A stretch of DNA of 64,000 nucleotides from Clostridiaceae bacterium (GCA_910575435.1 CAJTGI010000003.1:186001-250000); one strand, 5' to 3'; counted from the stretch's first letter, positions 42,800 to 52,660 are shown. The notes: generated by a model from the letters alone, not told the origin. A program made the numbers and translations.

Positions 42800-43744
42800 G
42801 TGAAGAAGATGCTTTTTATTTACAATCCTATGGCGGGAAAGGAACAGATCAGGAATAAGCTGTCGGACATCGTGCAGATATTCTGCGAGGCGGGCTTTGA
42901 GGTGACGATATTTGCTACCCAGGGTAAAGAGGATGCCACCAATATCGTGCTGGAGAAGGGCGGCAGGTATGATTACGTGGTGTGCTCCGGGGGGGATGGC
43001 ACCATGAACGAGGTGGCCACCGGGCTGATTCAGCTGGAAAAGCGTCCTGTCTGCGGATATATTCCTGCAGGCACGGTGAATGATTTCGCCTCCAGTTTGA
43101 AAATTCCTAAAATTATGAAGAAGGCGGCGAAGCTGATCACCGAGGGCAGCGTGTTCAAGTGCGACCTGGGGCAGTTCAATGACAGGTATTTTACATACGT
43201 CAGCGGCTTCGGGGCTTTTACGGAGGTGTCTTACCAGACGCCCCAGGAGTGGAAGAATGCCTTGGGCAAGGCGGCGTATTTTATTGAGGCGTTAAAGCAT
43301 ATCACGGAAATCAAGTCCCATCACATGGTGATTGAGTATGACGGGGGCAGGGTGGAGGATGACTTCATGCTGGGCCTGGTGAGCAATTCCGTGTCCGTGG
43401 CAGGCTATAAGGCGTACAGCAAGATGAATATTATGATGGATGACGGTCTTTTTGAGGCATTGTTTATCAAGAATATCCGCAACCCTTTGGATTTGCAGGG
43501 GGCATTGGGGGCGCTGATGTCTAAGAAGTTTGATTCGGACCGGATGCTGCAGATTAGCAGCAGCAGGATTAAGATTACCAGCGATGATGACGTGCAGTGG
43601 ACGCTGGACGGTGAGGATGGGGGCTTCTGCCGGGAGGTTACCATGACCAACCACCAGTATGCATTGCCCATCATCTGTGACAAGCGGGTGTCCCGTGGGG
43701 TATCCCAGAAGTATCTGGAGCGGGGGAAGGGTGCCGGGCGGTAA
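42800..43744 (+). CDS. Diacylglycerol kinase-family lipid kinase (DgkB/YegS-like)
   Basis: A 314-aa soluble lipid kinase. KMLFIYNPMAGKEQIRNKL is the N-terminal strand-loop, and VVCSGGDGTMNEVATGL holds the ATP-binding GGDGT. IPAGTVNDFA and a C-terminal beta domain with LDGEDGG complete the family pattern. The role is probably recycling diacylglycerol left by lipoteichoic or glycerophosphate polymer synthesis; other lipid substrates are possible. It starts at GTG 42800, 8 nt after GGAGG. Confidence 0.9.
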   Translation: MKKMLFIYNPMAGKEQIRNKLSDIVQIFCEAGFEVTIFATQGKEDATNIVLEKGGRYDYVVCSGGDGTMNEVATGLIQLEKRPVCGYIPAGTVNDFASSLKIPKIMKKAAKLITEGSVFKCDLGQFNDRYFTYVSGFGAFTEVSYQTPQEWKNALGKAAYFIEALKHITEIKSHHMVIEYDGGRVEDDFMLGLVSNSVSVAGYKAYSKMNIMMDDGLFEALFIKNIRNPLDLQGALGALMSKKFDSDRMLQISSSRIKITSDDDVQWTLDGEDGGFCREVTMTNHQYALPIICDKRVSRGVSQKYLERGKGAGR

Positions 43745-43795
43745 TGCTTGAATTTACGGAAAATAGATGGAGAATCATGGAAGGGCATAAGTACT

Positions 43796-44905
43796 ATGAT
43801 GGCGGAGAATGATGTAGTGGACTGCGTCAGGGATGGGGGCGCGCTGGTTGGAGCAAGAGACTTGCGCATTTATTTTGCCCCGCTGGAGGGAATCACCGGA
43901 TATATTTTTCGCACCACATATGAAAAATATTATGGAGGGATCGACAAGTATTTCAGCCCCTTTGTGGTGACGAGAGACGGGGGGATTATGAAGAACAAGG
44001 AACTGCGGGATATCCTGCCGGAAAATAATTCGGGCATTGCCCTGGTGCCCCAGATTCTCACCAACCAGGCGGAAAACTTCATCCAGGCGGCTTCCCAGAT
44101 GAAGGATTTGGGCTATGAGGAGGTGAACCTGAACCTGGGATGCCCTTCCGGCACTGTGGTTTCCAAGGGAAGGGGAGCGGGCTTTCTGGCAAACCTCCTT
44201 CCCCTAGGGCGGTTTCTGGATGAGATTTTTGAAAAGAGCCCCTGCCAGATTTCCATTAAGACTAGAATCGGCGTGGAGGATGTGGAGGAATTTCCTGAGA
44301 TATTGAAATTGTATAATCAGTATCCGATCAAGGAACTGATCATCCATCCCAGGACCAGGCGGGAGTTTTACCGGGGGACTCCCCACCGGGATGCCTTTTT
44401 ATACGCTTGCCGCCATAGCGTGAACCCTCTGTGTTACAATGGGGATGTGATCAGCGTGAATGAATTGAAGATGTTTTGCGACAGGAAGACTTTGTGCCGG
44501 GGAAGAGCGGAATCTTTTTCAGAGGAACCTGCAATGGAAAGTTGTTCCCAAGAATCTTCCCAAGAAACTAGCATTTGCGGAAGCGTGATGATTGGCCGGG
44601 GATTCCTTGCCAGGCCGGGGTTTTGCGGCAATGCCTGCAGGAAGGCGGATGACGGGGACAAGGCGGTGCTAAAGGCCTTTGTGGGGGAACTGCTTGCCAG
44701 GTACCGGGAGGTAATGTGCGGGGACATTCATGCCCTGCATAAGATGAAGGAGTTGTGGATTTATCTGGCGCCCCATTTTACCAATTATGAGAAGTATTTG
44801 AAGAGGATTAAGAAGACGAATAAGATGGGGGAATATCTGGTTGTGGTGGAGGGGATCTTTGAGGAGGAGACGTTAAAAACAGACTGTGAATTGCAATCGA
44901 TTTAA
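43796..44905 (+). CDS. tRNA-dihydrouridine synthase family protein
   Basis: A 369-aa flavoenzyme that reduces uridines in tRNA. FAPLEGITGYIFR, QILTNQAENF, NLNLGCPSGTVVSKGRGAG (catalytic Cys), IKTRIG, IHPRTRREFYRG and NGDVISV are family blocks. The usual short link before the MIGRG motif is about 35 residues longer and rich in Ser, Glu and Cys (SFSEEPAMESCSQESSQE). ATG 43796 is the likely start; a TTG at 43748 also fits the frame. It precedes the CPBP protease gene with overlap or near overlap. Confidence 0.87.
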   Translation: MMAENDVVDCVRDGGALVGARDLRIYFAPLEGITGYIFRTTYEKYYGGIDKYFSPFVVTRDGGIMKNKELRDILPENNSGIALVPQILTNQAENFIQAASQMKDLGYEEVNLNLGCPSGTVVSKGRGAGFLANLLPLGRFLDEIFEKSPCQISIKTRIGVEDVEEFPEILKLYNQYPIKELIIHPRTRREFYRGTPHRDAFLYACRHSVNPLCYNGDVISVNELKMFCDRKTLCRGRAESFSEEPAMESCSQESSQETSICGSVMIGRGFLARPGFCGNACRKADDGDKAVLKAFVGELLARYREVMCGDIHALHKMKELWIYLAPHFTNYEKYLKRIKKTNKMGEYLVVVEGIFEEETLKTDCELQSI

Positions 44906-44933
44906 ATATATGCAGAAATATGAGGAGGAAGTG

Positions 44934-45770
44934 TTGAAAAAACATATGGTCAAACCAGTGGGAGAATGTTTTGCTGGCAGGAGATTTTTTATTTCTTTTT
45001 GTATTTTTCTCTTGCTTTATGTCGTTGGAATAATTTTGCCCTTGGATTATACTCCCCATTATCATAACCTCACGTCAAGAGTTTGGAACTGGACAGAGAT
45101 TATGATTTTATTAATGGCAACTTACTACATTATCAGGACGAGGATATTTCGGTGGAGACAGGCGGCCATAGCCCTGCTTCTCGGATTAATATGTCTGGTT
45201 TCATTGTTTCGGGATCCCAGAACAGGGGATATTATTGTATCTAGCATTTGTGTGATGGCTGCTTTTTACGCAGCATGCAGGTTATATGAATCGGCAAATC
45301 TAGAAAACCCGTCCCTCCATATAGGCATTGCAGGAAGTGTTCGATCTTTTGCTTTGGGAGCAGTTATTGCCATTCCGCTGGCATTTTTGAACGTATTATA
45401 TTTTTCACTAAGCCGCCAGATTATTGTTGGCAATATATTTAGTTCTGCTGTTTTCGCATTAAAGCCTGCAATAGCCGAGGAAGTGATCTTTCGTTTTTTT
45501 CTATTGGCGTATGCGTATTATTTACTTCGGGGGAAGGCAAAAGTTCCTTGTTTTAATGCGTATATTTATATTTTGCTGGTAATTCCCCATGAATTGCTCC
45601 ATTACCCTGATTTATTTGTAGAATCACCAGGCTTGGCGATTGTGATGTGTATATTGAATATGATGCTTTTTGGGCTGCCAATGGCATTATTGATGAAAAG
45701 GAAGAATCTGCAAATGGCAATAGGCATGCACTGGCTTATAGATTTTGTCAGGTTTGCTGCGGGATTTTAG
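44934..45770 (+). CDS. CPBP-family intramembrane glutamic protease
   Basis: A polytopic membrane protein of about 278 aa with eight or so hydrophobic segments. The C-terminal half has the CAAX-protease/CPBP motifs: AEEVIFRFFL (EExxxR), VIPHELLH and the late MHWLIDF. Members cleave prenyl-type or bacteriocin-related substrates or act in immunity; the target here is unknown. The start is uncertain: AGGAGG 5 nt before TTG 44934 is the best site, while GTG 44886 and ATG 44910 are also in frame. Somewhat more AT-rich than its neighbours. Confidence 0.8.
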   Translation: MKKHMVKPVGECFAGRRFFISFCIFLLLYVVGIILPLDYTPHYHNLTSRVWNWTEIMILLMATYYIIRTRIFRWRQAAIALLLGLICLVSLFRDPRTGDIIVSSICVMAAFYAACRLYESANLENPSLHIGIAGSVRSFALGAVIAIPLAFLNVLYFSLSRQIIVGNIFSSAVFALKPAIAEEVIFRFFLLAYAYYLLRGKAKVPCFNAYIYILLVIPHELLHYPDLFVESPGLAIVMCILNMMLFGLPMALLMKRKNLQMAIGMHWLIDFVRFAAGF

Positions 45771-45894
45771 ATGCTTAAAATTGCCAGCGCATGTGGATTT
45801 GCCATAGCAAATTCTGTTTCCGGCAGTGATGGTTAAAATTGATATATGTCTGATGGAGCAGGTGATGCAGGAATTGTTTTGAGAGGAGGGATCT

Positions 45895-47088
45895 ATGATG
45901 GAAAAGAAATATCGTCGGGTATTTGTGATCGTGCTGGATTCTCTGGGGGTGGGCGCTATGCCTGACTCGGAGAAGTATGGGGACGTGGGGGTGGATACCT
46001 TCGGCCATATCAGCCAGCGGATGGGGAAGATGCATATTCCCAATCTGCAGCGGCTGGGCATGGCAAACCTTCATCCTCTGGCGGGGGTGGAGCCGATAGA
46101 GCATCCTTTGGGAAGATATGGGAAACTGCGGGAGCAGAGTCTGGGAAAGGATACCATGACCGGCCACTGGGAGATGATGGGTCTGTATATCACCAAGCCT
46201 TTCATTACCTTTACGGAGCATGGATTTCCGAAGGAGCTGATTCAGGCTCTGGAGGAGGAGACGGGCAGGAAGGTGATTGGAAATAAGAGTGCCAGCGGCA
46301 CGGAGATTCTGGAGGAACTGGCGGAGGAGGAGATCGAGAAGGGGCATCTGATCGTGTACACCTCGGCGGATTCCGTGCTGCAGATTTGCGGCAACGAGGA
46401 GACCATGGGGCTGGATGCCCTGTATCGATACTGCGAGATTGCCAGGCGGCTTACCATGCGGGACGAGTGGAAGGTGGGCAGGGTGATCGCCAGGCCCTAC
46501 GTGGGTCGGAAGAGGGGGGAGTTCGTGAGAACGGCCAACCGACATGACTATGCCTTAAAGCCCTTTGGGAAGACGGTGCTAGATGCCTTGAAGGAACAGG
46601 GGCTGGACGTGATATCCGTGGGTAAGATTTATGATATCTTTGACGGGGAGGGCCTGACGGAATCCAATAAGTCCAAAAGTTCCGTCCAGGGCATGGAGCA
46701 GACCATAGAGATTGCCAGGGGGAATTTTGCCGGACTGTGTTTTACGAACCTTGTGGATTTCGATGCCCTGTGGGGGCATCGGAGAAATCCAGTGGGGTAC
46801 GGGGAGGAGATTCAGCGGTTTGATGAGAAGTTGGGGGAATTGCTTCCCGCACTGAGGGAGGATGACCTTTTGATCCTCACGGCAGATCACGGAAATGACC
46901 CTACCTACACCGGGACGGACCACACCAGGGAGAAGGTGCCTTTTATCGCCTACTCTCCTTCCATGGAGGGGGGGATGGCATTGCCGGAGCAGGAGACTTT
47001 CGCCGTAATCGGAGCCACGATTGCGGATAACTTTGGGGTAGAGATGCCGGAGGGATGCATCGGGACTTCTCTGCTGGAGCTGCTGTAG
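45895..47088 (+). CDS. deoB: Phosphopentomutase
   Basis: Interconverts ribose/deoxyribose 1- and 5-phosphates in nucleoside use. At 397 aa it has the alkaline-phosphatase-superfamily metal motifs: [29 protein letters not shown] (phosphoacceptor Thr), [15 protein letters not shown] and [27 protein letters not shown] lies just upstream of ATG 45895. The last 36 bp, including the stop codon, form the first unit of a tandem repeat. Confidence 0.96.
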   Translation: MMEKKYRRVFVIVLDSLGVGAMPDSEKYGDVGVDTFGHISQRMGKMHIPNLQRLGMANLHPLAGVEPIEHPLGRYGKLREQSLGKDTMTGHWEMMGLYITKPFITFTEHGFPKELIQALEEETGRKVIGNKSASGTEILEELAEEEIEKGHLIVYTSADSVLQICGNEETMGLDALYRYCEIARRLTMRDEWKVGRVIARPYVGRKRGEFVRTANRHDYALKPFGKTVLDALKEQGLDVISVGKIYDIFDGEGLTESNKSKSSVQGMEQTIEIARGNFAGLCFTNLVDFDALWGHRRNPVGYGEEIQRFDEKLGELLPALREDDLLILTADHGNDPTYTGTDHTREKVPFIAYSPSMEGGMALPEQETFAVIGATIADNFGVEMPEGCIGTSLLELL

Positions 47089-47182
47089 GGATTATTGGGA
47101 CTTGCCTGCCGGAGCTGCTGCAAGAATGCATCGAGATTTGCCTGCCGGAGTTGCTGTAAGAATGCATCAGGGCTTTTCTGCC
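47055..47182. repeat. 36-bp tandem repeat covering the deoB 3' end
   Basis: Units 47055-47090 (inside and ending deoB), 47091-47125, 47126-47161, and a partial 47162-47182. Each has the pattern ATGCATCGGGACTT then GCCGGAGCTGCTG. The array therefore began as a duplication of the last codons of deoB plus its stop. Confidence 0.9.
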
Positions 47183-47370
47183 AAGGGCGGGGCTGGAAGC
47201 GGTGAATTACAGTTTCGGTATGTAGGCTATGTAAAAATTTGGCATAAATGGTAACAACATTTTGGGAATTTCTCATAGGATACCATAAGACTATAAAAAG
47301 GAAAGTAGGGGCTGTTGCAAATTGCCGCGGATATGGGCGATTGCATGGGAACAGTTCCTGAGATGGCATT

Positions 47371-49224
47371 ATGTGCGGAATTGCTGGATTTTTTAACATA
47401 GGGGAAGATTATTTAGAGAAGAAGAATCATTACTTAGGAATCCTGTCTGAGATGGGCAGGGTGCTGATTCCCAGGGGGCCGGACAGCCGGGGCGTTTTTC
47501 TGCGGAAGCATGTGGGCCTTGCCCACACCAGGCTGTCTATCATTGACTTGGAGGATGGCAGCCAGCCCATGACCAGGAAGGTGGATGGGTACGATTACAG
47601 TATCGTATATAATGGGGAGCTATACAATACCCAGGAATTGAGAGAGAACTTGGAGAAAAAGGGATGGCAATTTGAAACTACTTCCGATACGGAGGTGATC
47701 TTGCTGTCCTTTTTGCATGAGGGGACAGATTTTGTGAGGAAGTTGGACGGCATTTTTTCCTTTGCCATCTATGACGGGCGGCATGACAAATGCATTCTTT
47801 ACCGGGACAGCTTTGGGGTGAAGCCTCTGTTTTACATGGTGGCGGGAAATGAAATCGTCTTTGCATCGGAGCCCAAGGCAATTTTCCGTCATCCTGGCTG
47901 CAAGCCGAAAGTAGATATCCAGGGATTGCGGGAATTATTTGGCATGGGGCCGGCCAGGATTCCCGGTTCCGGGCTTTACTTGGGGATGCGGGAACTGGAG
48001 CCGGGGACTTATCTAAGCTGTAGCAGATATGGCAGGAAGAAGGTGACCTACTGGCGGCTGGAGAGCCATCCCCACGAGGATTCCTACGAGGATACGGTGA
48101 AAAGGGCCGGGGAGCTGATCGATTCTGCCATCGTGCGGCAGATGGTGTCGGATGTGCCCATCTGCACGTTCCTGTCCGGCGGGGTGGATTCCAGCCTGGT
48201 GTCCGCCATCTGCCAGCGGGAATTGCAGAAGAGGGGGGAGAAGCTAAACACCTTTTCCTTTGACTTCGATGGAAATGAGAAATATTTTCAGGCAAATACC
48301 TTCCAGCCCTCCCAGGATCGCCCCTATGTGGCGCAGATGGCGGCCTTTCTAAAGAGCACCCACCATTATCTGTCCTGCGACTATGAGTCCCAGGCAGATC
48401 TTTTGAAAGAATCGGTGCTTGCCCACGACATGCCCTGCATGGCGGATGTGGATTCCTCTCTGCTGTATTTTTGCAGGGAGGTGAGCAAGACCCAGAAGGT
48501 GGTGCTGACAGGAGAGTGTGCGGATGAGGTATTTGGCGGATATCCCTGGTTTCACAGGCAGGAATTTTTCGGGAAGGATATGTTTCCCTGGACGCCGGAT
48601 CTGTCGCCGAGGACAGAACTTTTACAGGAAGATTTTGTGCAGCAACTGGCTCTGGAGGATTTCGTGCAGGGCGTGTACCGTGACGCTGTGGCGCAGATAG
48701 AGCCATTGCCGGAGGAGAATGAGGTGGAGACGAACCGAAGGCAGATTGGTTACCTGAATATTCGCTTTTTCATGCAGACGTTGCTGAACCGCATGGACCG
48801 CACCAGCATGCACTGGGGTCTGGAGGCCAGGGTTCCCTTCGCAGACCGGAAGCTGGTGGAGTATGTGTTTAACATTCCCTGGGAGATGAAGGCGAAGGAT
48901 GGCATGGTGAAGCATATTCTCCGCCAGAGCAGCGTGGGGAAACTGCCGGATGGGATCTTATTCCGGAAGAAGAGCCCCTATCCCAAGTCCTATCATCCAT
49001 TTTACGAGGAACTGCTGGGAAAGCGCCTGATGAATGTGCTGGAGGATTCCAATTCCCCGCTGCACCAGTTTGTGGAGCGGGATCGGGTGGTGCAGTTTAT
49101 CAATAGCGTGAAGGATTACGGGAAGCCCTGGTATGGCCAGCTCATGGCAGGGCCACAAATGCTCGCCTATCTCTTGCAGATACACTACTGGCTGACCGAG
49201 TACGGGGTGGAGGTAGAGATTTAG
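47371..49224 (+). CDS. asnB: Asparagine synthetase, glutamine-hydrolysing
   Basis: Makes asparagine from aspartate, glutamine and ATP. A 617-aa two-domain enzyme. MCGIAGFF gives the N-terminal catalytic Cys of the glutaminase, followed by RGPDSRG and YNGELYN. The synthetase domain has the PP-loop CTFLSGGVDSSLV and GECADEVFGGYPWF. The need for Cys2 fixes the start at ATG 47371. This AsnB keeps the N-terminal Cys that the PurF-like protein at 53 kb lacks. The 282-bp gap upstream holds the end of the deoB repeat and no clear gene. Confidence 0.97.
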   Translation: MCGIAGFFNIGEDYLEKKNHYLGILSEMGRVLIPRGPDSRGVFLRKHVGLAHTRLSIIDLEDGSQPMTRKVDGYDYSIVYNGELYNTQELRENLEKKGWQFETTSDTEVILLSFLHEGTDFVRKLDGIFSFAIYDGRHDKCILYRDSFGVKPLFYMVAGNEIVFASEPKAIFRHPGCKPKVDIQGLRELFGMGPARIPGSGLYLGMRELEPGTYLSCSRYGRKKVTYWRLESHPHEDSYEDTVKRAGELIDSAIVRQMVSDVPICTFLSGGVDSSLVSAICQRELQKRGEKLNTFSFDFDGNEKYFQANTFQPSQDRPYVAQMAAFLKSTHHYLSCDYESQADLLKESVLAHDMPCMADVDSSLLYFCREVSKTQKVVLTGECADEVFGGYPWFHRQEFFGKDMFPWTPDLSPRTELLQEDFVQQLALEDFVQGVYRDAVAQIEPLPEENEVETNRRQIGYLNIRFFMQTLLNRMDRTSMHWGLEARVPFADRKLVEYVFNIPWEMKAKDGMVKHILRQSSVGKLPDGILFRKKSPYPKSYHPFYEELLGKRLMNVLEDSNSPLHQFVERDRVVQFINSVKDYGKPWYGQLMAGPQMLAYLLQIHYWLTEYGVEVEI

Positions 49225-49275
49225 AGGAAGTGAAAAACGCTGGGATTACGCATGCGCAATTCTGGCTGCCCTATG

Positions 49276-49320
49276 ATGGACGGGTCCCATTCCTATGAAC
49301 GTGATCCGTCCATTATTTTT
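49276..49320 (+). terminator. Terminator after asnB
   Basis: ATGGACGG pairs with CCGTCCAT across a GTC/GAT-containing loop, followed by TATTTTT. It lies about 50 bp after the asnB stop. Confidence 0.7.
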
Positions 49321-49331
49321 GCCGAACCAGG

Positions 49332-49360
49332 TTGACGAGCTAAACTTATTACTCTATAAT
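49332..49360 (+). promoter_or_regulatory. Promoter of the blaI-blaR1-like operon with possible dyad
   Basis: TTGACG (49332-49337), a 17-nt spacer, then TATAAT (49355-49360). The dyad ATTActctaTAAT overlaps the -10 and could be the BlaI-type operator, although it does not match the usual TACA/TGTA form. Confidence 0.75.
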
Positions 49361-49434
49361 GGATTTAAAACTTAGATAGAACATGGATTCTACCCTTGAA
49401 ATGGAATGCAGGGGATGTGGTGAAGGAGGATGCC

Positions 49435-49815
49435 GTGAAACAGGAAATTCGCGTGACGAACAGTGAGTGGTATGTAATGAACTGCCTTTGGGAGGAACAT
49501 CCCAGGACATTGATGCAGCTGGTGCCCCTATTGGATGAGCGGGTGGGCTGGAGCAAGAGCACTAGTGCCACCATGGTGCGGAGAATGTCGGAAAAGGGCC
49601 TGATCGGATACGAGGAGAATGGGAAGACAAAGTATTTCTTTCCGAAGGTAAAGAAAGAGGACGTGGTGGTTCAGGAGACTAGGGACTTCCTACAGCGGAT
49701 ATACGATGGCAGCATCGGCATGATGATGAGCGCGCTGGTACGCCAGAATGACCTGTCCAGGGAAGATATTAAGGAATTGCAGGAAATATTGCGGGAAGCG
49801 GAAAAGAAGCGATAG
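49435..49815 (+). CDS. blaI: BlaI/MecI-family transcriptional repressor
   Basis: A 126-aa winged-helix repressor, the same length as staphylococcal BlaI. Visible: VTNSEWYVMNCLWEEHP, a recognition helix around WSKSTSATMVRRMSEKGLIGYEENGKTKYFFP, and a C-terminal dimerisation helix. GTG 49435 is the start: AAGGAGG is about 6 nt upstream. The blaR1-like sensor gene follows after 28 bp. Members are inactivated by cleavage after the sensor's signal. The regulated target besides its own operon is not visible; no beta-lactamase or PBP gene is close. Confidence 0.9.
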   Translation: MKQEIRVTNSEWYVMNCLWEEHPRTLMQLVPLLDERVGWSKSTSATMVRRMSEKGLIGYEENGKTKYFFPKVKKEDVVVQETRDFLQRIYDGSIGMMMSALVRQNDLSREDIKELQEILREAEKKR

Positions 49816-49843
49816 GAAATAGGGAAAGGAAAACAGGGAAGTC

Positions 49844-51508
49844 ATGGGAAGTTTTTTTGGTTGGACATTGGAATCTTCTTTGCTGGTGGTGATGATTCTG
49901 GGGATTCGCAGAGCCTTCATGGGAAAGGTGCGATATGCCGGAATCTATGCCTTGTGGCTGGTAATCTTGCTACGGCTTTTAGTTCCTGTGAACGTGATAT
50001 CCACTCCCTTTAGCATTGGGGATATGGTTTCCCAGAAGGTGTCTTCTTGGAATCTGGACGAAAGGGCAGGACAGGATGGTGGAAGCAGGAGTTTCTCAGG
50101 GGGGGACAAGGTGCCGCGGACAGGAATTAGGTCGTTGATAGATGTGGATTCCACAGAAATGCTGTCTGGGGGAGGACGGGACGGAGAGTGTGGAAACATC
50201 CCTCGGAGCATGGAGGCGATATCGGAAGACAGATGGGCGGGGACGCTTTTTTTTCAGAAATTGGCTGGCATGGCGGATTGGGGAAAAATTTTGCCCAGGG
50301 CATGGGCAGCGGTTTCTGGGGGGCTTCTCCTTTGGTTCCTCCTGTCCAACCTGCGTCTTATGAGGCGTCTGAGGAAGAGCAGGACGCTTTGGGGGAGAAG
50401 GAATCGGGTCAAAATATATGCTGTGTCAGAAATAAAAAATCCGTGCTTATACGGTTTCTTCCGTCCGGTCATTTATATTCCTGAAAATTTGATTTACGGA
50501 AAGGAGCAAGGAGGAGATGAGGAATTAGAGCAGATCATCACCCATGAATATGTGCATTATCAGCACAGAGACCATATCTGGGGGATGTTTCGATTGCTTC
50601 TGGTGTCAGCGTACTGGTTTCACCCCTTTGTGTGGCTGGCGGTGTCCTGCTCTAAGAAAGATGCAGAGTTATTCTGTGATGAGACGGTGATTGCCACATT
50701 GGGGGAGGAGAGGCGGTTCTCTTACGGCGAAATGCTGGTGCGTCTTGCCGGGGAAGCCAGATGGGGAGATTTTCGCTATTCCATGATGCCTATGAGCAGA
50801 AGGGGAAGGGAGATGGAGAGGAGAATCCGGGCCATCAGTGATAGGAGAAGTTATTCCAGATGGGTGCTGTTCCCTCTGCTACTCATTCTTGCAGGAACAG
50901 TGGGCATTACCTGCAGCACGGGAGTGGGGCCTTTGGCAAAGGGAAAGTTGGCTGAGGAGAAGAGGTCGGGGATAAGGGAGGAGGCAGTTCGGCAGAAGGA
51001 TACAAAGGATGCTTCCGGAATTGGAGCAGAAGGGGAAATGCCTATTTCTTCTGGTCATTCAGTGTCCCAATATCAGAAGCGGCTGAATGAATTGTCCCGC
51101 AAGCCTGGAGACATGTCTGGTGGGAAGAGGGAAGAGGGGCAAAACAGTGCGATTTCATCCGATGGGTGCAAAGAGGCTTTTGAGCGGTATATCCAGACAT
51201 TTACGGCAGCGGTAAATACGGGAGACACAGGGCAGATGCACCAAGTGCTGGCAGAGGGGAGCCAGGTATATGAACAGCAGTGCGCGCTAGTGAAAAATTA
51301 TCATAAGCGGGGAATCCGGGAGGAAGTGGAGAAATGTTCCATCACATCTGTACGGTTTACTACTTTCAGCCAGGCGAAAATTCATTCTAGGGAGCGAATC
51401 AAGGTACTTTATGGGGACGCCACGACAAAAGTGGTGAAGCAGAAGTATCAGTATACCTGTGAGATGGTGGATGGAGAATGGATTATCACTGAGATGCAGG
51501 AATTGTGA
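49844..51508 (+). CDS. BlaR1/MecR1-like M56 metalloprotease with a non-PBP sensor domain
   Basis: A 554-aa membrane protease paired with BlaI. Membrane segments lie near 10-50, 155-172, 250-268 and 338-356. The zinc site is HEYVHYQHRD (His234, Glu235, His238) with DAELFCDE further on. After the last membrane segment a BlaR1 would carry a beta-lactam-binding transpeptidase domain with SxxK. Here there is a low-complexity linker (360-445) and a domain of about 110 residues (FERYIQTFTAAVNTGDTGQ ... YTCEMVDGEWIITEM) that resembles NTF2-like/TcaA-type domains. It thus probably senses something other than covalently bound beta-lactam. The region between the first segments also has a long Gly/Ser-rich insert. 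Confidence 0.85.
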   Translation: MGSFFGWTLESSLLVVMILGIRRAFMGKVRYAGIYALWLVILLRLLVPVNVISTPFSIGDMVSQKVSSWNLDERAGQDGGSRSFSGGDKVPRTGIRSLIDVDSTEMLSGGGRDGECGNIPRSMEAISEDRWAGTLFFQKLAGMADWGKILPRAWAAVSGGLLLWFLLSNLRLMRRLRKSRTLWGRRNRVKIYAVSEIKNPCLYGFFRPVIYIPENLIYGKEQGGDEELEQIITHEYVHYQHRDHIWGMFRLLLVSAYWFHPFVWLAVSCSKKDAELFCDETVIATLGEERRFSYGEMLVRLAGEARWGDFRYSMMPMSRRGREMERRIRAISDRRSYSRWVLFPLLLILAGTVGITCSTGVGPLAKGKLAEEKRSGIREEAVRQKDTKDASGIGAEGEMPISSGHSVSQYQKRLNELSRKPGDMSGGKREEGQNSAISSDGCKEAFERYIQTFTAAVNTGDTGQMHQVLAEGSQVYEQQCALVKNYHKRGIREEVEKCSITSVRFTTFSQAKIHSRERIKVLYGDATTKVVKQKYQYTCEMVDGEWIITEMQEL

Positions 51509-51562
51509 TCTGCGAAAGCATGAGTAAATTATAAATAGTGTGGGGATATTCTATCATTTTAA

Positions 51563-51898
51563 TTACAACTTCTTGTGGCAGAGACCATTAAGATAGGTTT
51601 GAAACAATTCCCGGTCTTTTTTGGAGAGGGAACGGAGCGCATAGATGATTTCTTCTTCCTGGGGAGAAAATTCGCCATGAGTTTTCGGTGAAGCCTGAAA
51701 TTCAAAAAATTCTGACAGGGACATGCCGAATCCATTGCAGATTTTTTCTAGGGTAGGTACGGATGGACATGTCTGTCGGTTAAAAATATTACTCAGGTTG
51801 GAGTAGGGAATGCTGGCCTCTTTTGCAAGGCGGTACAGCGACCAGTGCTTCCATTGACATAAGCTGTCAATTCTCTTCAAAATATCATTTTCAATCAT
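51563..51898 (-). CDS. XRE-family helix-turn-helix regulator
   Basis: A 111-aa DNA-binding protein. The helix-turn-helix is WSLYRLAKEASIPYSNLSNI followed by PSVPTLEKICNGFGMSLSEFF, typical of small Cro/CI-type repressors. A C-terminal helical part (EEEIIYALRSLSKKDRELFQ) probably dimerises. It diverges from the GAF-domain gene across a 222-bp AT-rich gap, which may hold its operator. Target unknown. Confidence 0.87.
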   Translation of the reverse strand: MIENDILKRIDSLCQWKHWSLYRLAKEASIPYSNLSNIFNRQTCPSVPTLEKICNGFGMSLSEFFEFQASPKTHGEFSPQEEEIIYALRSLSKKDRELFQTYLNGLCHKKL

Positions 51899-52120
51899 AT
51901 ATAATACCCGCTTTCCTGTATTTTACTATATTCTACCCAATTTGAGAGATAACTTTTAGATGTGTTATTGAATTATTATTTGACGAATATAGCCATTTTG
52001 AGTTATAATTTTTATTATATAAGAATATTGCGTGATATATATAATTGGAATTTCTATAAAAATTGAGCAGAATGCATTATGATTACGTTCTAAAAATTTG
52101 ATGCTGGGAGAATAAATAAT

Positions 52121-52660
52121 ATGAATAAAGAAGGAATGATTCAAGATTTAGAATGGCAGCTGCAGTTGCAGAATATCTTAATTGAGTGTGTCTATGTATT
52201 GCATGCGAGGCAGGATTTGGATGTGGCGATGGGAGAGATGCTCGCCATGGTTGGCCAGTATTACCGGGCAGAAAAGGTGTATATTCTTCAGTTCGATCCT
52301 GATCGGAGGTGGATGGACAACACCTATGAATGGTGCAAGGCGGGGGTCCGTCCGACGAAGGAAAGGAACCAGCATATGGAAATATCTGCCATTGAGCGGT
52401 GGTTTCCCTGGTTTGAAAATTCGGATAATTTCCTCCAATCCTTTATGAACGAGACATTGGAAAAGATTTCTGGGAAGAGAGAGAGGGAAGATTTCCCGAA
52501 GGCAAGCAATTTCATGGCAGTCCCCTTATTTTATGAGGGAAATCTGATGGGGCTTTTGGGAGTGGACAATCCCGATGTAGATAAAAAATCTTATATTTTG
52601 CTTCGGTCGGTGGCAAGATTTGTGGTTCATGATCTCTTTGCCTGTGATGAGTATCAGTGA
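52121..52660 (+). CDS. GAF-domain protein
   Basis: A 179-aa protein made of a short N-terminal helix (LEWQLQLQNILIECVYVL) and one GAF domain (about 25-170). YYRAEKVYILQFDPDRRWMDNTYEW and FMAVPLFYEGNLMGLLGVDNP are typical GAF blocks. No output domain is attached, so it may bind a small ligand and act on a partner such as a diguanylate cyclase elsewhere; ligand unknown. Possible free-standing relatives include fRMsr, but the needed Cys set is not evident. Confidence 0.82.
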   Translation: MNKEGMIQDLEWQLQLQNILIECVYVLHARQDLDVAMGEMLAMVGQYYRAEKVYILQFDPDRRWMDNTYEWCKAGVRPTKERNQHMEISAIERWFPWFENSDNFLQSFMNETLEKISGKREREDFPKASNFMAVPLFYEGNLMGLLGVDNPDVDKKSYILLRSVARFVVHDLFACDEYQ

